Of a DNA stretch of 64,000 bases, positions 26,412 to 36,900 are shown piece after piece; position 1 is the stretch's first letter, and the number at the start of each line of letters is the position of its first letter. The notes under the pieces are model-generated. The model saw only the letters and a program-made list of their open reading frames with translations. It did no database searches and was not told the origin of the DNA. Both the position numbers and the translations under genes were made by a program. Source of the DNA: Sulfuriferula thiophila (lineage in GTDB: Bacteria > Pseudomonadota > Gammaproteobacteria > Burkholderiales > Sulfuriferulaceae); assembly GCF_003864975.1 (NCBI RefSeq), contig NZ_BHGL01000002.1:1-64000 (forward strand), written 5' to 3'.

Positions 26412-28316
26412 TTACAGTGTCAGCCACAGTGCATTCAGTCGCTGCACAAACGTTGCCGGGTCGTCCAGTTGTCCACCTTCAGCCAGCAGCGCCTGATCGA
26501 ACAGAATGTGACTCCAGTCGCTGAATTTGTCACTGTCGGTCTGGGCTTTGAGGCGTTGCACCAGACCGTGCTTGGGGTTGATTTCCAGTATAGGCTTGGT
26601 GCCCGGTGTGTGTTGCCCGGCAGCTTTGAGCATGCGTTCGAGGTTGGCGCTGATGTCATTCTCGCCTGCGACCAGACAGGCAGGAGAAGTGGTCAGGCGG
26701 TGGGTGATGCGCACCTCTTTGACCTGTTCGCCCAGCGTGGCTTTGATCTTGTCAGCCAGTTCCTTGAATGCGTCAGCTTCCTGTTCCTGTTCCTGTTTTT
26801 CTTCTTCGTCAGCCAGATTGCCGAGATCCAGATCGCCCCTGGCGACGGATTGCAGTTTCTTGCCGTCGAATTCGGTAAGGTAGGACAGCATCCATTCGTC
26901 GACGCGGTCGGATAGCAACAGCACTTCGACACCCTTGGCACGGAAGATTTCCAGATGCGGGCTGTTCTTGGCGGCGGCAAAACTGTCGGCGGTGACATAG
27001 TAAATCTTGTCCTGGCCTTCTTTCATGCGACTGACGTAGTCGGCCAGTGCCACATCCTGCACCTCGGTATCGGTGTGGGTGGAGGCAAAGCGCAGCAACT
27101 TGGCGATGCGTTCCTTGTTGGCAAAGTCTTCGCCCAGGCCTTCTTTCATCACGCTACCGAAGTTGGTCCAGAACGTCGTGTATTTTTCCGGCTGGTTCTG
27201 TGCCAGGTCTTCCAGCATGCCCAGCACTTTTTTCACTGAGCCGGCGCGGATGGCGTCGATGTCCTTGCTTTCCTGCAGGATTTCGCGGGAGACGTTGAGC
27301 GGCAGGTCGTTGGCGTCGATCACCCCGCGCACAAAGCGCATGTACACCGGCATCAGCTGCTTGGCATCGTCCATGATGAACACGCGGCGCACGTAGAGCT
27401 TGATGCCGTGGCGCTGTTCGCGGTCCCACAGATCAAATGGCGCATGTGCCGGCACATACAGCAGCTGGGTGTATTCCTGTTTGCCCTCGACGCGGGCGTG
27501 GATGTGCGCCAGCGGTGCCTGATGGTCATGGGCGACGTGCTTGTAGAATTCGTCGTACTGTTCCTGGGTGATCTCGCTCTTCGGGCGTGCCCACAGCGCG
27601 GAAGCCTGATTGATGACGTCGTCTTCTTCTTCCTTGGCGACCATGGTCTGGGTGTCGGCATCCCACTCTTCTTTCTGCATGACGATAGGCAGGGTGATGT
27701 GGTCGGAATATTTACGGATGATGGATTGCAGCTGGTAGCTGCTTAACAGTTCATCGTTATCTTCACGCAGATGCAGGATGATCTCGGTGCCACGCGATGG
27801 CTTCTCTACCGTTTCCAGCGTGTAATCACCTTCACCAGCGGATTCCCAGCGTACGCCATGCTCGCTGCCAAGGCCGGCGCGGCGCGTGATCAGGGTGACT
27901 TTGTCGGCGACGAGAAAGGCGGAGTAGAAACCCACGCCAAACTGGCCGATCAGGTTGGAATCCTTGGTCTGGTCGCCGGACAGGGTTTCGAAAAACTGGC
28001 GGGTGCCGGATTTGGCGATGGTGCCGATATGTTCGATGACTTCCTGGCGGCTCATGCCGATACCGTTATCCGCAATGGTGATGGTGCGAGCTTCCTTGTC
28101 GATGGACAGGCGGATTTTCAGATCCGGATCGTTTTCCCATAAACCGCTGTCAGATAAGGCTTCAAAACGTAGCTTGTCGGCGGCATCGGATGCATTGGAA
28201 ATCAATTCGCGCAGGAAGATTTCCTTGTTGCTGTACAAAGAGTGGATCATCAGTTGCAACAACTGTTTGACTTCAGTCTGAAAGCCTAGCGTTTCCTTGT
28301 GTGCTGCTACGGTCAT
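26412..28316 (-). CDS. htpG: Molecular chaperone HtpG (Hsp90)
   Basis: A cytoplasmic ATP-dependent chaperone dimer. The 634 residues match the family. The N-terminal GHKL ATPase shows [35 protein letters not shown] and [15 protein letters not shown]. The middle domain has [16 protein letters not shown] and the C-terminal dimerisation domain starts after the acidic [12 protein letters not shown] stretch. The start is ATG at 28316 with CGGAGAA upstream. Heat-shock control is supported directly by a near-consensus sigma-32 promoter about 45-70 bp upstream of the ATG. A terminator follows the stop, so it is a single-gene unit. Confidence 0.96.
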   Translation of the reverse strand: MTVAAHKETLGFQTEVKQLLQLMIHSLYSNKEIFLRELISNASDAADKLRFEALSDSGLWENDPDLKIRLSIDKEARTITIADNGIGMSRQEVIEHIGTIAKSGTRQFFETLSGDQTKDSNLIGQFGVGFYSAFLVADKVTLITRRAGLGSEHGVRWESAGEGDYTLETVEKPSRGTEIILHLREDNDELLSSYQLQSIIRKYSDHITLPIVMQKEEWDADTQTMVAKEEEDDVINQASALWARPKSEITQEQYDEFYKHVAHDHQAPLAHIHARVEGKQEYTQLLYVPAHAPFDLWDREQRHGIKLYVRRVFIMDDAKQLMPVYMRFVRGVIDANDLPLNVSREILQESKDIDAIRAGSVKKVLGMLEDLAQNQPEKYTTFWTNFGSVMKEGLGEDFANKERIAKLLRFASTHTDTEVQDVALADYVSRMKEGQDKIYYVTADSFAAAKNSPHLEIFRAKGVEVLLLSDRVDEWMLSYLTEFDGKKLQSVARGDLDLGNLADEEEKQEQEQEADAFKELADKIKATLGEQVKEVRITHRLTTSPACLVAGENDISANLERMLKAAGQHTPGTKPILEINPKHGLVQRLKAQTDSDKFSDWSHILFDQALLAEGGQLDDPATFVQRLNALWLTL

Positions 28317-28358
28317 GGTGCTTATTCTCCGTTTATGTTGAACAAAAAGTTGTAACTC

Positions 28359-28387
28359 AGATGGGGATAAGTTGCGTGGTTTTCAAG
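28359..28387 (-). promoter_or_regulatory. Sigma-32 heat-shock promoter of htpG
   Basis: On the minus strand CCCCTTGAA (-35 core CTTGAA at 28387-28382) is followed after 15 bp by CCCCATCT (28366-28359). This closely fits the sigma-32 consensus CTTGAA-N13-17-CCCCATNT. Transcription should start near 28352. Confidence 0.85.
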
Positions 28388-28463
28388 GGGGGAGGGCATG
28401 GCTGATTGAAGTTGTCTTGCAAACATGCCAACATGGCTTTTCATTTTATGACAGGAGTAAAAG

Positions 28464-28841
28464 ATGAGTATTGCGTATTGGTGTGTGCTGGTCGCTGCTA
28501 TTTTGCCTTACCCTATCGTGGTGCTCGCCAAGGCCGGGCAGAAAATGGATAACCATGCCCCGCGTGAGCAACTGGCGCAGGCGCATGGTTACCGCAAGCG
28601 TGCCAACTGGGCACAGCTTAACGCCTTTGAAGCGTTTCCCGCCTTTGCTGCCGCAGTCATCATTGCCCATTTGCAACTTGTGCCGCAGGCAACGGTGGAT
28701 ACGCTGGCGCTGACCTTTGTGGCCATGCGCGTGCTGCATGCGCTGTTCTACGTGCTGGATAAGGCGAGCCTGCGCTCTCTGGTCTGGGCGGTGGGCTTTG
28801 GCTGCGTCATTACCCTGTTTGTATTGGCCGGGACTCGTTAA
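28464..28841 (+). CDS. MAPEG family membrane protein
   Basis: 125 residues with four hydrophobic segments and the family core RANWAQLNAFEAFPAFAAAV followed by LHALFYVLDKASLRSLVW. MAPEG proteins are trimeric membrane proteins, some with glutathione S-transferase or peroxidase activity. The bacterial subgroup with this short form is uncharacterised. An AGGAGTAAAAG ribosome-binding site precedes the ATG. Its stop TAA interlocks with the stop of the convergent LRR-kinase gene (four-base overlap). Confidence 0.85.
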   Translation: MSIAYWCVLVAAILPYPIVVLAKAGQKMDNHAPREQLAQAHGYRKRANWAQLNAFEAFPAFAAAVIIAHLQLVPQATVDTLALTFVAMRVLHALFYVLDKASLRSLVWAVGFGCVITLFVLAGTR

Positions 28842-30151
28842 GCAACTGCCAAGGTCTGTAATGCGATCAGCGTCTGGCTGATCTCTGTAAACAACGGGCG
28901 CATTGCGCTGTCAGTATGGGCGCAGCGCTGTTGCAGACCTTGGAGCGCTGCATCCGGAGTATCGCAGCGCGTCAGCAATTCTTCCAGCAAACAGGCAAAA
29001 GCACGAACTTCGATACGTTCTAACGCCTGGGCGCGTCCGCTATCCGCCACAAACGACGCAGCGCCGAAATCACCGAGCAGGGATTTCCCGGCATCATTGT
29101 GCAAAATATTATGGGCATATAAATCGCCATGCATAATGCCACGTGCATGCAGGTGCTGTGCGGCCGAGGCGATGCTGTGAGCGATGCGTAACACTGTATC
29201 CAGACTGAAACGGGTATCTGCAGCGTAGACGTCACGGGTGCATGAATCCAGGCTGGGCGGGCCTGCCAGATTACGGAACTCAGGGTCAACCAGCGCCATC
29301 ACCAGACCGATAGCATTCTCGGGGTGGTCATGGATTTTGCCATGCACGTTAATCAAACCGGGGTGTGCGCCAGCGCTGATGCACGCTGCCATTTCGCTAA
29401 GCGGCAGACCGTCACTGGTCAACGCGCCTTTAAACAGCTTGACCGCTACGTCGTGCTGCTCTGCACTTGGCTGCCATGCGGCCTGATGAATCACACCGGA
29501 GGCACCTTCACCCAATTGCTGTCGCAGACTGAGGCTGGCCCAGTCGATATGGGGTATGGGATTTTGCGTCAGTGCAGCAGTTTCGTTGTGTTCACACAGC
29601 GGGTTGCCGGCATAAGCCAGCCAGGACAGGCACGGCAGGGAAAACAGCCAGTCGGGGAGAGCGGTAAACTGGTTGGCGGCAATGCGTAACAATTCCAGTC
29701 GGGTGCAGGCTACCAATGACTCCGGTAATGCGGTAAGCCGGTTGCCTGCCAGCATCAGTTTTTGCAGCCGGGTACACAGGCCCAGCTCAGCCGGGAGCTC
29801 GCTGATCTGATTGTCAGTGAGGATCAGCCAGCGCAGTGCCGGCGTGAGCGCAGCGGCAGGGACATGGCGAATCTGGTTGGCTTTGAAACCTATCATGCTC
29901 AGTTGCGGGCATTGCCCCAATACGGCTGGCAGTTCGGTGAATTGATTATTGGAGCAGAACAGCACGCGCAGCTTGTGCAGGCGGCCAAAGTCATCCGGCA
30001 GCGAGGAGAATGCATTGCCGGACAGGTCGAGTATCTCCAGAGTGTCAGCGAGCTCAAAAATTTCAGGCGGGAATTCCGTCAGTCCGCACGCCAGATTCAG
30101 GCGCTGAGTCCCCGCCAGATTGCCGGCGCGCAGTAGTGCAAGTGTGTCCAT
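28838..30151 (-). CDS. Leucine-rich-repeat protein kinase
   Basis: 437 residues combining about seven leucine-rich repeats (residues ~15-180, e.g. LEILDLSGNAFSSLPDDFG and LRWLILTDNQISELPAELG) with a protein-kinase-like domain (residues ~205-420). Kinase motifs seen: glycine loop LGEGASGVIHQA, lysine in DVAVKLFKG, catalytic loop HGDLYAHNIL (Asp and Asn kept, Arg of HRD replaced by Gly), and DFG in LLGDFGAAS. The catalytic residues are therefore present. Substrate unknown; the LRR part probably binds a protein partner. No signal peptide or membrane segment. It converges tightly with the MAPEG gene. Confidence 0.85.
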   Translation of the reverse strand: MDTLALLRAGNLAGTQRLNLACGLTEFPPEIFELADTLEILDLSGNAFSSLPDDFGRLHKLRVLFCSNNQFTELPAVLGQCPQLSMIGFKANQIRHVPAAALTPALRWLILTDNQISELPAELGLCTRLQKLMLAGNRLTALPESLVACTRLELLRIAANQFTALPDWLFSLPCLSWLAYAGNPLCEHNETAALTQNPIPHIDWASLSLRQQLGEGASGVIHQAAWQPSAEQHDVAVKLFKGALTSDGLPLSEMAACISAGAHPGLINVHGKIHDHPENAIGLVMALVDPEFRNLAGPPSLDSCTRDVYAADTRFSLDTVLRIAHSIASAAQHLHARGIMHGDLYAHNILHNDAGKSLLGDFGAASFVADSGRAQALERIEVRAFACLLEELLTRCDTPDAALQGLQQRCAHTDSAMRPLFTEISQTLIALQTLAVA

Positions 30152-30201
30152 GGTTAACTGAATTTCATGCGCGTGTTATTCATTAGCGGTGTCGCGGAGC
30201 G

Positions 30202-31002
30202 TTATTCAAAGTCCCAGTTGGAAATGGTGGGGAGGGATTCAAAACCCGGTCGGGCGAAATAGTATCCTTGCATCAGGCGAACGCCATTGGACTTGAACCA
30301 GCGTGCTTCCGCTGCGGTTTCTACCCCTTCGGCGATTACCTGGATACCCAGCATTTGCGTGCTCAGCAGTATGCCTTTAACCACCGCTTGTTTGACTGAG
30401 TTGGTATCGATATCCCTGACCAGATGAATATCAATTTTGATCAGATGCGGTTGAAAATTGGTCAGCAAGGTCAATCCGGCATAGCCCGCGCCAAAGTCGT
30501 CAATTGCGGTGGAAAAACCGCGGTCCCGGTAGTAACGGAAAATGGACAGCAGTTTTTCCGGTTCTAGAATCTGCTCGCCTTCGGTGACTTCGAAGATGAT
30601 TTGCTCCAGCGGAAATCCGGCGGCTTCAGCAGCGGCAATGGTGGTGCGGATGCATAATTCTGGCTGATATACCGCATTAGGCAGGAAATTGATGGAAATG
30701 CGAGCGGTCATTCCCAGGCGCTGTGCAAGAAAAATACTGCGGATGCGGCATTCCTGATCAAAGCGATAGCGATTGTTATCGTTCACTTTGGCTAATATCT
30801 CGGCTGCGCCTTCTTTGTTGGGGCCGCGTACCAGTGCCTCGTAAGCGTATACCGTTCGTTGCTCGATATCGACGATGGGCTGGAAGGCAAAAGTAAAATC
30901 AAAGTCCAAAAGGTCTTTACAGCCCTTGCATCCGGGGTCGGGAACCTCGATGGGTTTAAGATTAAATTCAGGCACGATAATTCTCCAGGTTGAATGCTGC
31001 AT
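30202..31002 (-). CDS. EAL-domain c-di-GMP phosphodiesterase
   Basis: A 266-residue, almost stand-alone EAL domain that should hydrolyse c-di-GMP to pGpG. All expected catalytic residues are seen: YEALVRG, asparagine in SINFLPNA, glutamate in IFEVTEGE, the aspartate pair in AIDDFGAGYAGL, lysine in LIKIDIHLV and glutamate in VIAEGVET. The N-terminus has an unusual cysteine motif, PGCKGCKDLLDFDF, which could bind a metal or respond to redox; this is inference. A later in-frame start is possible. It lies divergently upstream of the ABC-F gene. Confidence 0.9.
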   Translation of the reverse strand: MQHSTWRIIVPEFNLKPIEVPDPGCKGCKDLLDFDFTFAFQPIVDIEQRTVYAYEALVRGPNKEGAAEILAKVNDNNRYRFDQECRIRSIFLAQRLGMTARISINFLPNAVYQPELCIRTTIAAAEAAGFPLEQIIFEVTEGEQILEPEKLLSIFRYYRDRGFSTAIDDFGAGYAGLTLLTNFQPHLIKIDIHLVRDIDTNSVKQAVVKGILLSTQMLGIQVIAEGVETAAEARWFKSNGVRLMQGYYFARPGFESLPTISNWDFE

Positions 31003-31252
31003 GCGCCATGCAAGTGGCAGATTCTACCTCTAATTGATGGTGGTGAACTAACCATCCATCATTCTGTAAGGCGTTTTTACCGATGCTTATTCCTGAATCA
31101 CAGTCTATCTCCTTCGAATAATTCGGAGCTGAGTGGCGGCTGTTGGTATAATGGTGTGATTCTTCTGCTTTTTTAGCTTTTTAGCAGTGCATATGTCACT
31201 GCGGGCTAACTCTTAGTCTCGTTCGTCGGGCGCAGTTACTATCCGAACTTAA

Positions 31253-32917
31253 ATGATTACCTTAAAAAATATTACCTTGCGGCGTGGTGCCAAAGTTTTA
31301 CTCAATGATGCTTCATTAACCATCAATCCCGGTGAAAAAGTCGGTCTGGTGGGGCGTAACGGTGCGGGCAAGTCCACCTTGTTCGGCCTGCTGAATGGCA
31401 CGCTGCATGAAGATGCCGGCGACTTTTACTATCCCAAACAGTGGCGCATGGCGCAAGTGCTGCAGGATATGCCTGAGACTGAAGAGAGCGCGACTGATTT
31501 CGTAATCGGCGGCGATACCCGTCTGGTCGAATTGCGTGAAGCGTTGCGTGTCGCGGAAGAGAGCGATGACGGCATGCTGATCGGTCAGGCTTATGTCGAT
31601 CTGGGCGATGCGGGCGAGCATGATGCCAATGCGCGGGCGCAGGCACTGGTGCTGGGTCTGGGGTTCCAGGCGCATGAAGTGAATAGTCCGGTCAACAGTT
31701 TCTCAGGCGGTTGGCGTATGCGCCTGCAACTGGCACGGGCGCTGATGTGTCCATCGGATTTGTTGCTGCTGGATGAGCCGACCAACCACTTGGATCTGGA
31801 TGCTTTGGTGTGGCTGGAAGCCTGGCTGAAAAAATATTCTGGCACCATGATCGTTATCAGCCATGACCGTGAATTTCTCGATGCGGTGACGGGCACGACC
31901 GTGCACATAGATTGCGGGCAGCTGACCCGTTACGGTGGTAACTACACCCTGTTTGAAACCTTGCGTTCCGAGCAGATGCTGCTGCAGCAGGCAACCTTTG
32001 AAAAGCAGCAGGACAAGATTGACCATCTGCAGAAATTCATCAACCGCTTCAAGGCTTCGGCGAGTAAAGCCAAGCAGGCGCAAAGCCGGGTCAAGGCACT
32101 GGAACGCATGGAGAAAGTCGCGCCTATGCTGGCCAGTGCTGACTTTACTTTCGAGTTCAAGGAGCCGACTCATATTCCTAATCCTATGCTGTCGATATCG
32201 GATGCCAGCTTCGGTTATATAGCCAAGGATGAGGATGGTGTCGATTTGCCGCCCAAGGTGATATTGCGCAAGATCAGCAAATCAGTGCAAGCCGGGCAGC
32301 GTATCGGCATTCTGGGCGCGAACGGTCAGGGTAAATCCACCCTGGTGAAAACCATCGCGCGTGATATGGCGGCGCTGGGCGGCACGATTACCGAAGGCAA
32401 GGGGCTGAATATTGGCTACTTCGCGCAGCAGGAGCTGGATGTGCTACGCCCGGAAGATAATCCGCTGGAGCACATGGTGCGACTGGCGCGTGATGCCAAT
32501 ACCCAATCCAAGGAAAAAACCGGCGAGCAGGCTTTGCGCGGCTATCTGGGCGGTTTCAACTTCAGTGGCGACATGGTCAAACAGGCCGTGGGTACGATGA
32601 GCGGTGGTGAAAAAGCACGGCTGGTGCTGGCGATGATGGTGTGGCAGCGCCCTAATTTGCTGTTGCTGGATGAGCCGACCAACCACCTGGATCTGGTCAC
32701 CCGTGAAGCTCTGGCGATGGCGCTCAACGAGTTTGAAGGTACCTTGATGCTGGTCAGTCATGACCGTGCCTTGCTGCGTTCGGTGTGTGATGAGTTCTGG
32801 CTGGTAGGGCGCGGTGGCGTGGAGCCGTTTGACGGCGATCTGGATGATTACCAGCGCTATTTGTTGAATGAGTCCAAGCGCTTGCGTGAAGAAGCCAAGG
32901 CGGCGCTAAGTCATTAA
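31253..32917 (+). CDS. ABC-F family ATPase (YheS/Uup-type)
   Basis: A 554-residue cytoplasmic twin-ATPase without membrane segments. Each half has a Walker A (GRNGAGKST; GANGQGKST), a signature (FSGGWRMRLQLARAL; MSGGEKARLVLAMM) and a Walker B with LLLDEPTNHLDL. The linker between the halves is charged and helical (about residues 235-305, FINRFKASASKAKQAQSRV), as in ABC-F proteins that bind the ribosomal E site. The C-terminal coiled-coil of Uup/YheS is nearly absent. A role in translation is known for the family; the exact function here is unknown. ATG at 31253 is used. Confidence 0.92.
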   Translation: MITLKNITLRRGAKVLLNDASLTINPGEKVGLVGRNGAGKSTLFGLLNGTLHEDAGDFYYPKQWRMAQVLQDMPETEESATDFVIGGDTRLVELREALRVAEESDDGMLIGQAYVDLGDAGEHDANARAQALVLGLGFQAHEVNSPVNSFSGGWRMRLQLARALMCPSDLLLLDEPTNHLDLDALVWLEAWLKKYSGTMIVISHDREFLDAVTGTTVHIDCGQLTRYGGNYTLFETLRSEQMLLQQATFEKQQDKIDHLQKFINRFKASASKAKQAQSRVKALERMEKVAPMLASADFTFEFKEPTHIPNPMLSISDASFGYIAKDEDGVDLPPKVILRKISKSVQAGQRIGILGANGQGKSTLVKTIARDMAALGGTITEGKGLNIGYFAQQELDVLRPEDNPLEHMVRLARDANTQSKEKTGEQALRGYLGGFNFSGDMVKQAVGTMSGGEKARLVLAMMVWQRPNLLLLDEPTNHLDLVTREALAMALNEFEGTLMLVSHDRALLRSVCDEFWLVGRGGVEPFDGDLDDYQRYLLNESKRLREEAKAALSH

Positions 32918-32932
32918 CTCCGTGTGCTGCCT

Positions 32933-32966
32933 TGTCTCTGCCGGCGTAATGCTGCCAGCAGAGACA
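32933..32966. terminator. Hairpin between convergent ABC-F and HD-GYP genes
   Basis: TGTCTCTGC and GCAGAGACA form a perfect 9-bp stem around a 16-base loop. There is no T-run, so termination is uncertain, but the position between two stop codons suits it. Confidence 0.4.
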
Positions 32967-32978
32967 TGTGCAGGTGCG

Positions 32979-33998
32979 CTATTCCAGCCAGCGTTCATGA
33001 ATTTCCACTACTTCTGGCAATATGCCAATAAAGAGTTCGACCAGCACGGGATCAAAATGCTGTCCTGCTTCTTCTTTCAGTAACGCGACGGCTCTTTCAA
33101 TGGGCCATGCAGCCTTGTAGGGGCGTTGACTGGTTAATGCATCAAAGACGTCGGCGATAGCGACGATGCGACCGGCGACAGGGATGTTTTCACCCGACAG
33201 GCCATGAGGATAGCCTGTGCCATTCCACTTCTCATGGTGGGTCAGGGCGATAATGCGTGCCATCTCAAACAGGTCTGAGCCTTTGGCGTAGTCGCCAATG
33301 ATTTGAGCGCCAATTTCGGCGTGTTGCTTCATGATTATCCACTCATCCTGATCAAGCTTGGCGGGTTTGCCCAATATGCGATCGGGGGTGCCGATTTTGC
33401 CGATGTCATGCATGGGCGCGGCATGGAGCATCAGCGTGCAGGCTTCTTCATTCCAGCCATAAGCCTGTGCCAGTAGATGGCTGTAATTGGACATGCGCAG
33501 CACGTGCAGCCCGGTTTCATTGTCCTTGAATTCGGCAGCCTTGCCGAGCATCTGCAAGCTATGCAGGCGGGTATTGAGCAGTGCTTCATGTTGCTGCTCT
33601 ACGCGCTGCTGGCATGCGCGTTGTTGATCACTCAGTGCCAGGTGTGTGCGCACCCGCACTTTTACCACGGAGGGGCGGATCGGCTTGGTAATATAGTCAA
33701 CTGCACCCAGTTCGAAACCTTTAGCCTCATCATCCTCATCGACCATCGCGGTGATGAAGATGACCGGGATGCGGTTGCTGCGGTTGTCAGCTTTAATGCG
33801 GCGACAGACCTCGTGACCATCCATGCCGGCCATCATGACGTCCAGCAAGATTAAATCCGGATGGTGCGACAGCACTTGTTTGAGCGCATCTTCGCCTGAT
33901 TTGGCAAAAACCAGTTCATAGTCGTCTTTGAGGATTTGCCTGAGTAGCTGCAGATTCTGCGGTTCGTCATCCACCAGTAAGATTTTCTGTTTATTCAT
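32979..33998 (-). CDS. HD-GYP domain response regulator (c-di-GMP phosphodiesterase)
   Basis: 339 residues: a receiver domain (residues 5-120, phospho-acceptor Asp53 in LILLDVMM) and an HD-GYP domain. The latter shows HAAPMHDIGKIGTPD, HHEKWNGTGYPHGLSGENI and ADVFDALTSQRPYK, so the metal ligands of HD, HHE and GYP are present; the usual Asp in HHEKWDG is Asn. It should degrade c-di-GMP when phosphorylated. ATG at 33998 is chosen over an upstream frame because it starts the receiver properly (MNKQKILLVDDEPQN). It overlaps the 3' end of the hybrid kinase gene by eight bases and is the obvious output of that kinase. Confidence 0.92.
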   Translation of the reverse strand: MNKQKILLVDDEPQNLQLLRQILKDDYELVFAKSGEDALKQVLSHHPDLILLDVMMAGMDGHEVCRRIKADNRSNRIPVIFITAMVDEDDEAKGFELGAVDYITKPIRPSVVKVRVRTHLALSDQQRACQQRVEQQHEALLNTRLHSLQMLGKAAEFKDNETGLHVLRMSNYSHLLAQAYGWNEEACTLMLHAAPMHDIGKIGTPDRILGKPAKLDQDEWIIMKQHAEIGAQIIGDYAKGSDLFEMARIIALTHHEKWNGTGYPHGLSGENIPVAGRIVAIADVFDALTSQRPYKAAWPIERAVALLKEEAGQHFDPVLVELFIGILPEVVEIHERWLE

Positions 33999-36900
33999 GA
34001 TGGTCTTTCTTGGTTTCAAGGGTGGTGCGTATTTCCTGGGCAAACGCTCTGGCTATATCGAACTCAAACCCATCAATCAAGCCTTCCAGGCGGGCAAAAC
34101 GTTCGGTATCCAGTTCCTGTCTAAGTGTTTTGATGGCGGCTTCGTCCAGTTCAGAACGCTCCAGGGCGCTAATCAGTTTATTCAGGGCGGGCAGAACAAG
34201 GGCCGGCTCGACGCTCCGAATTTCCGTGGCGGGGGATTCGTGCGGCTGGCGTTCCAGTTGGTCGATAGCGGCCAGGGTAATATCCATCACGCTGCGCGCA
34301 TGCGTCAGTTGCGTTGCACAATCGGAGTGCCCGTTTTTTGCGCAATTCTCCACGCCTGTTATGGCGTGTGCCAGTTCCAGAGCGCCGAGATTACCCGCCA
34401 GGCCTTTTACGGTATGCGCAAGCAGCTTGGCATCTTCATAGCGGGCTTCGTCTAACATGCTCTGCAGTTTGGCGATGGCTTCAACATAATTGAGCTTGAA
34501 CGCGGTCAACGCTTTACGGTAGGCCGTAAAATCGCCCCAGGTCGCAAGTCCGGCCTTCAGATCTAAGCCATCCAGGTTTGGCAGCTTTGGTATAGGTTGG
34601 CCATGTTCCTCTGCTGGGCCTTCTAATACCGGGAAAAATTGAGCGATTTTGGTGTACAAATCAGTGAAATCAATCGGCTTTCCGGCAAAATCATCTGCAC
34701 CGGATTCGAAAAATTTGCGCTGGTCTGCTTGCATCACACTGGCTGTCAGCATGATGATAGGGATGTGTTCCTGCGGGAAACCCCGTGTGGCTTCAATGTC
34801 ACGGATCATGCGCGTGGCGGCTTCACCATCCATTTCCGGCATCATGACGTCCATCAGGATGAGATCGAATTTGTATCTGCGGAAAAGATCCACCGCGATT
34901 TTGCCGTTATTGGCCACGACCACATCATGGTGCCGCTGGGACAGGCGGCGTATGACCAGATCCTGGTTGAGCGGAATGTCTTCTGCCAGCAGTATTTTGA
35001 GCGGGCGTGTGCGCGGTGCAACGCCGATGGTCTTGCCGTATGACTGCATGGTACAGTTTTCGACACCGATGGCTTCGGGCATGTGCACGGTGAACTGGAA
35101 ATCACTGCCTTGACCCTCTTCGCTCTCTACCCAGATTCTGCCGTCCATCTGTTCGACAATTTCACGTGAGATCGTTGTGCCTAAGCCCGTTCCGCCAAAA
35201 CGGCGGGTGGTGGTTTCGTCTGCTTGTGAGAAACGTTCGAAAACCTGATTAAGCCGGTCTGGGGCGATACCGATGCCAGTATCGCGGATGCTGAAGTGCC
35301 ATTCATCTGGCTGTGTGCTGGCGTGGACGCTGATGGTGATGCCGCCATGCCCGGTGAATTTGATGGCGTTACCGACCAGATTGAGTAATACCTGCCGCAA
35401 GCGGGTGGGGTCGCCAATCAGGCATTTGGGTACGCTGTCATCCACGTAGACATCCAGTGTCAGGCCCTTGGTTGCAGCGCCGACTTTAACCATGTCTTCA
35501 ATACCTTCCAGTAACTGGCGGATGCTGAAAGGGATATTTTCCAGATCCATTTTACCGGATTCAAGTTTGGACAAATCCAGTATGTCGTTGAGGATGACAA
35601 GCAAGGACTTGGATGAGCTGGCCACGCCTTGCAGGAGCTTTGCCTGATCGGGTTGCAATGGGGAATCCAGCACCAGGTCAGTCATACCGATGATGGCGTT
35701 CATCGGGGTACGGATCTCGTGGCTCATGTTGGCGAGGAAGTTGGATTTGGCGCGGCTGGCGGATTCGGCTATTTCCTTGGCGTGCGCCAATTGAGTTTGC
35801 ATGCTTTTCTGTTCGCTGATGTCGATCAGATAGCCGCTCCAGATGGTCGTGACATTTTTGCTTGTGCTTTCATCCAGAATATTGCGCACGGGAACAGCAG
35901 AGCCTTTGAGCCAGTGCAGGGTGCCGTCAGGATGGTGGCTGCGGAACTCGCACTCCCATGGCATATTTTGTTCTTTCGCTGATTTCCTTATGCGGGCAAA
36001 GTGTTCAAGATCATCTTCGGCAATCAGGTTGAGTAACAGTTGGCTGTCTTGCAGTACCGCGTCGCGGTTTACGCCAAACATGTTTTCGACATGCCGGCCG
36101 ATAAAGTTGAATTTGTCGCCTGTAGCATCGGAAGCATATTCAAAAACGACTGCCGGTAAATTGTCGGACATTTCACGCAGCATTCTTTCCGCTTCGCGTA
36201 ACAGATTTTCAGCGGCTTTCTGTTGGGTTATGTCGCGCAGGATGCCGGTAAAGCGGCGCTCATCACCGATCAGCATTTCGCTGACGGTCACGTGCAGCGG
36301 AAACTGGCTGCCATCCTTGCGCTGTCCCATCAGCTCGCGCCCAGCTCCGATGACATGGGTTTTGTTGGTATCCACATAATGCTGAATATATTCATTATGA
36401 GTTGTTTGGTATGACGCAGGCATTATGAGCGTAATGTTGCGTCCAATGGCTTCTTCTTTTTTGTAACCGAACATGTTTTCGGCGGCCGGGTTGAAGCTTA
36501 ATACCATGCCGTGCTGATCTATGGTGATGATGCCATCTGCAGCGGTGTCAACGATGGCTTTGATACTTGCAGTCTGTTCCGCCACCAGACCCAGCAGTTG
36601 ATCGCGGTTCTGCCGTACTGCCTCCTCCAGTTTCTTGCGCTCGGAGATATCTTCTTCGACTGCAACATAGTTAATGATAGCGCCAGCGTCGTTTCGGACT
36701 GGGGACATGTTGGCGGATACCCAGAACTGGCTGCCGTCTTTTTTTCTGTTCAGCAGCGATCCACCCCAGGATTCGCCTCTCTCGAGCCGGTTCCGGATGT
36801 CATTGTAGATGTTGTCACTGCTAAGGCCGACTTGCATGTAACGTATATTCTGACCGATGATTTCGGCAGACTGGTAGCCGGTTATGTTGGTAAAGGCGGG

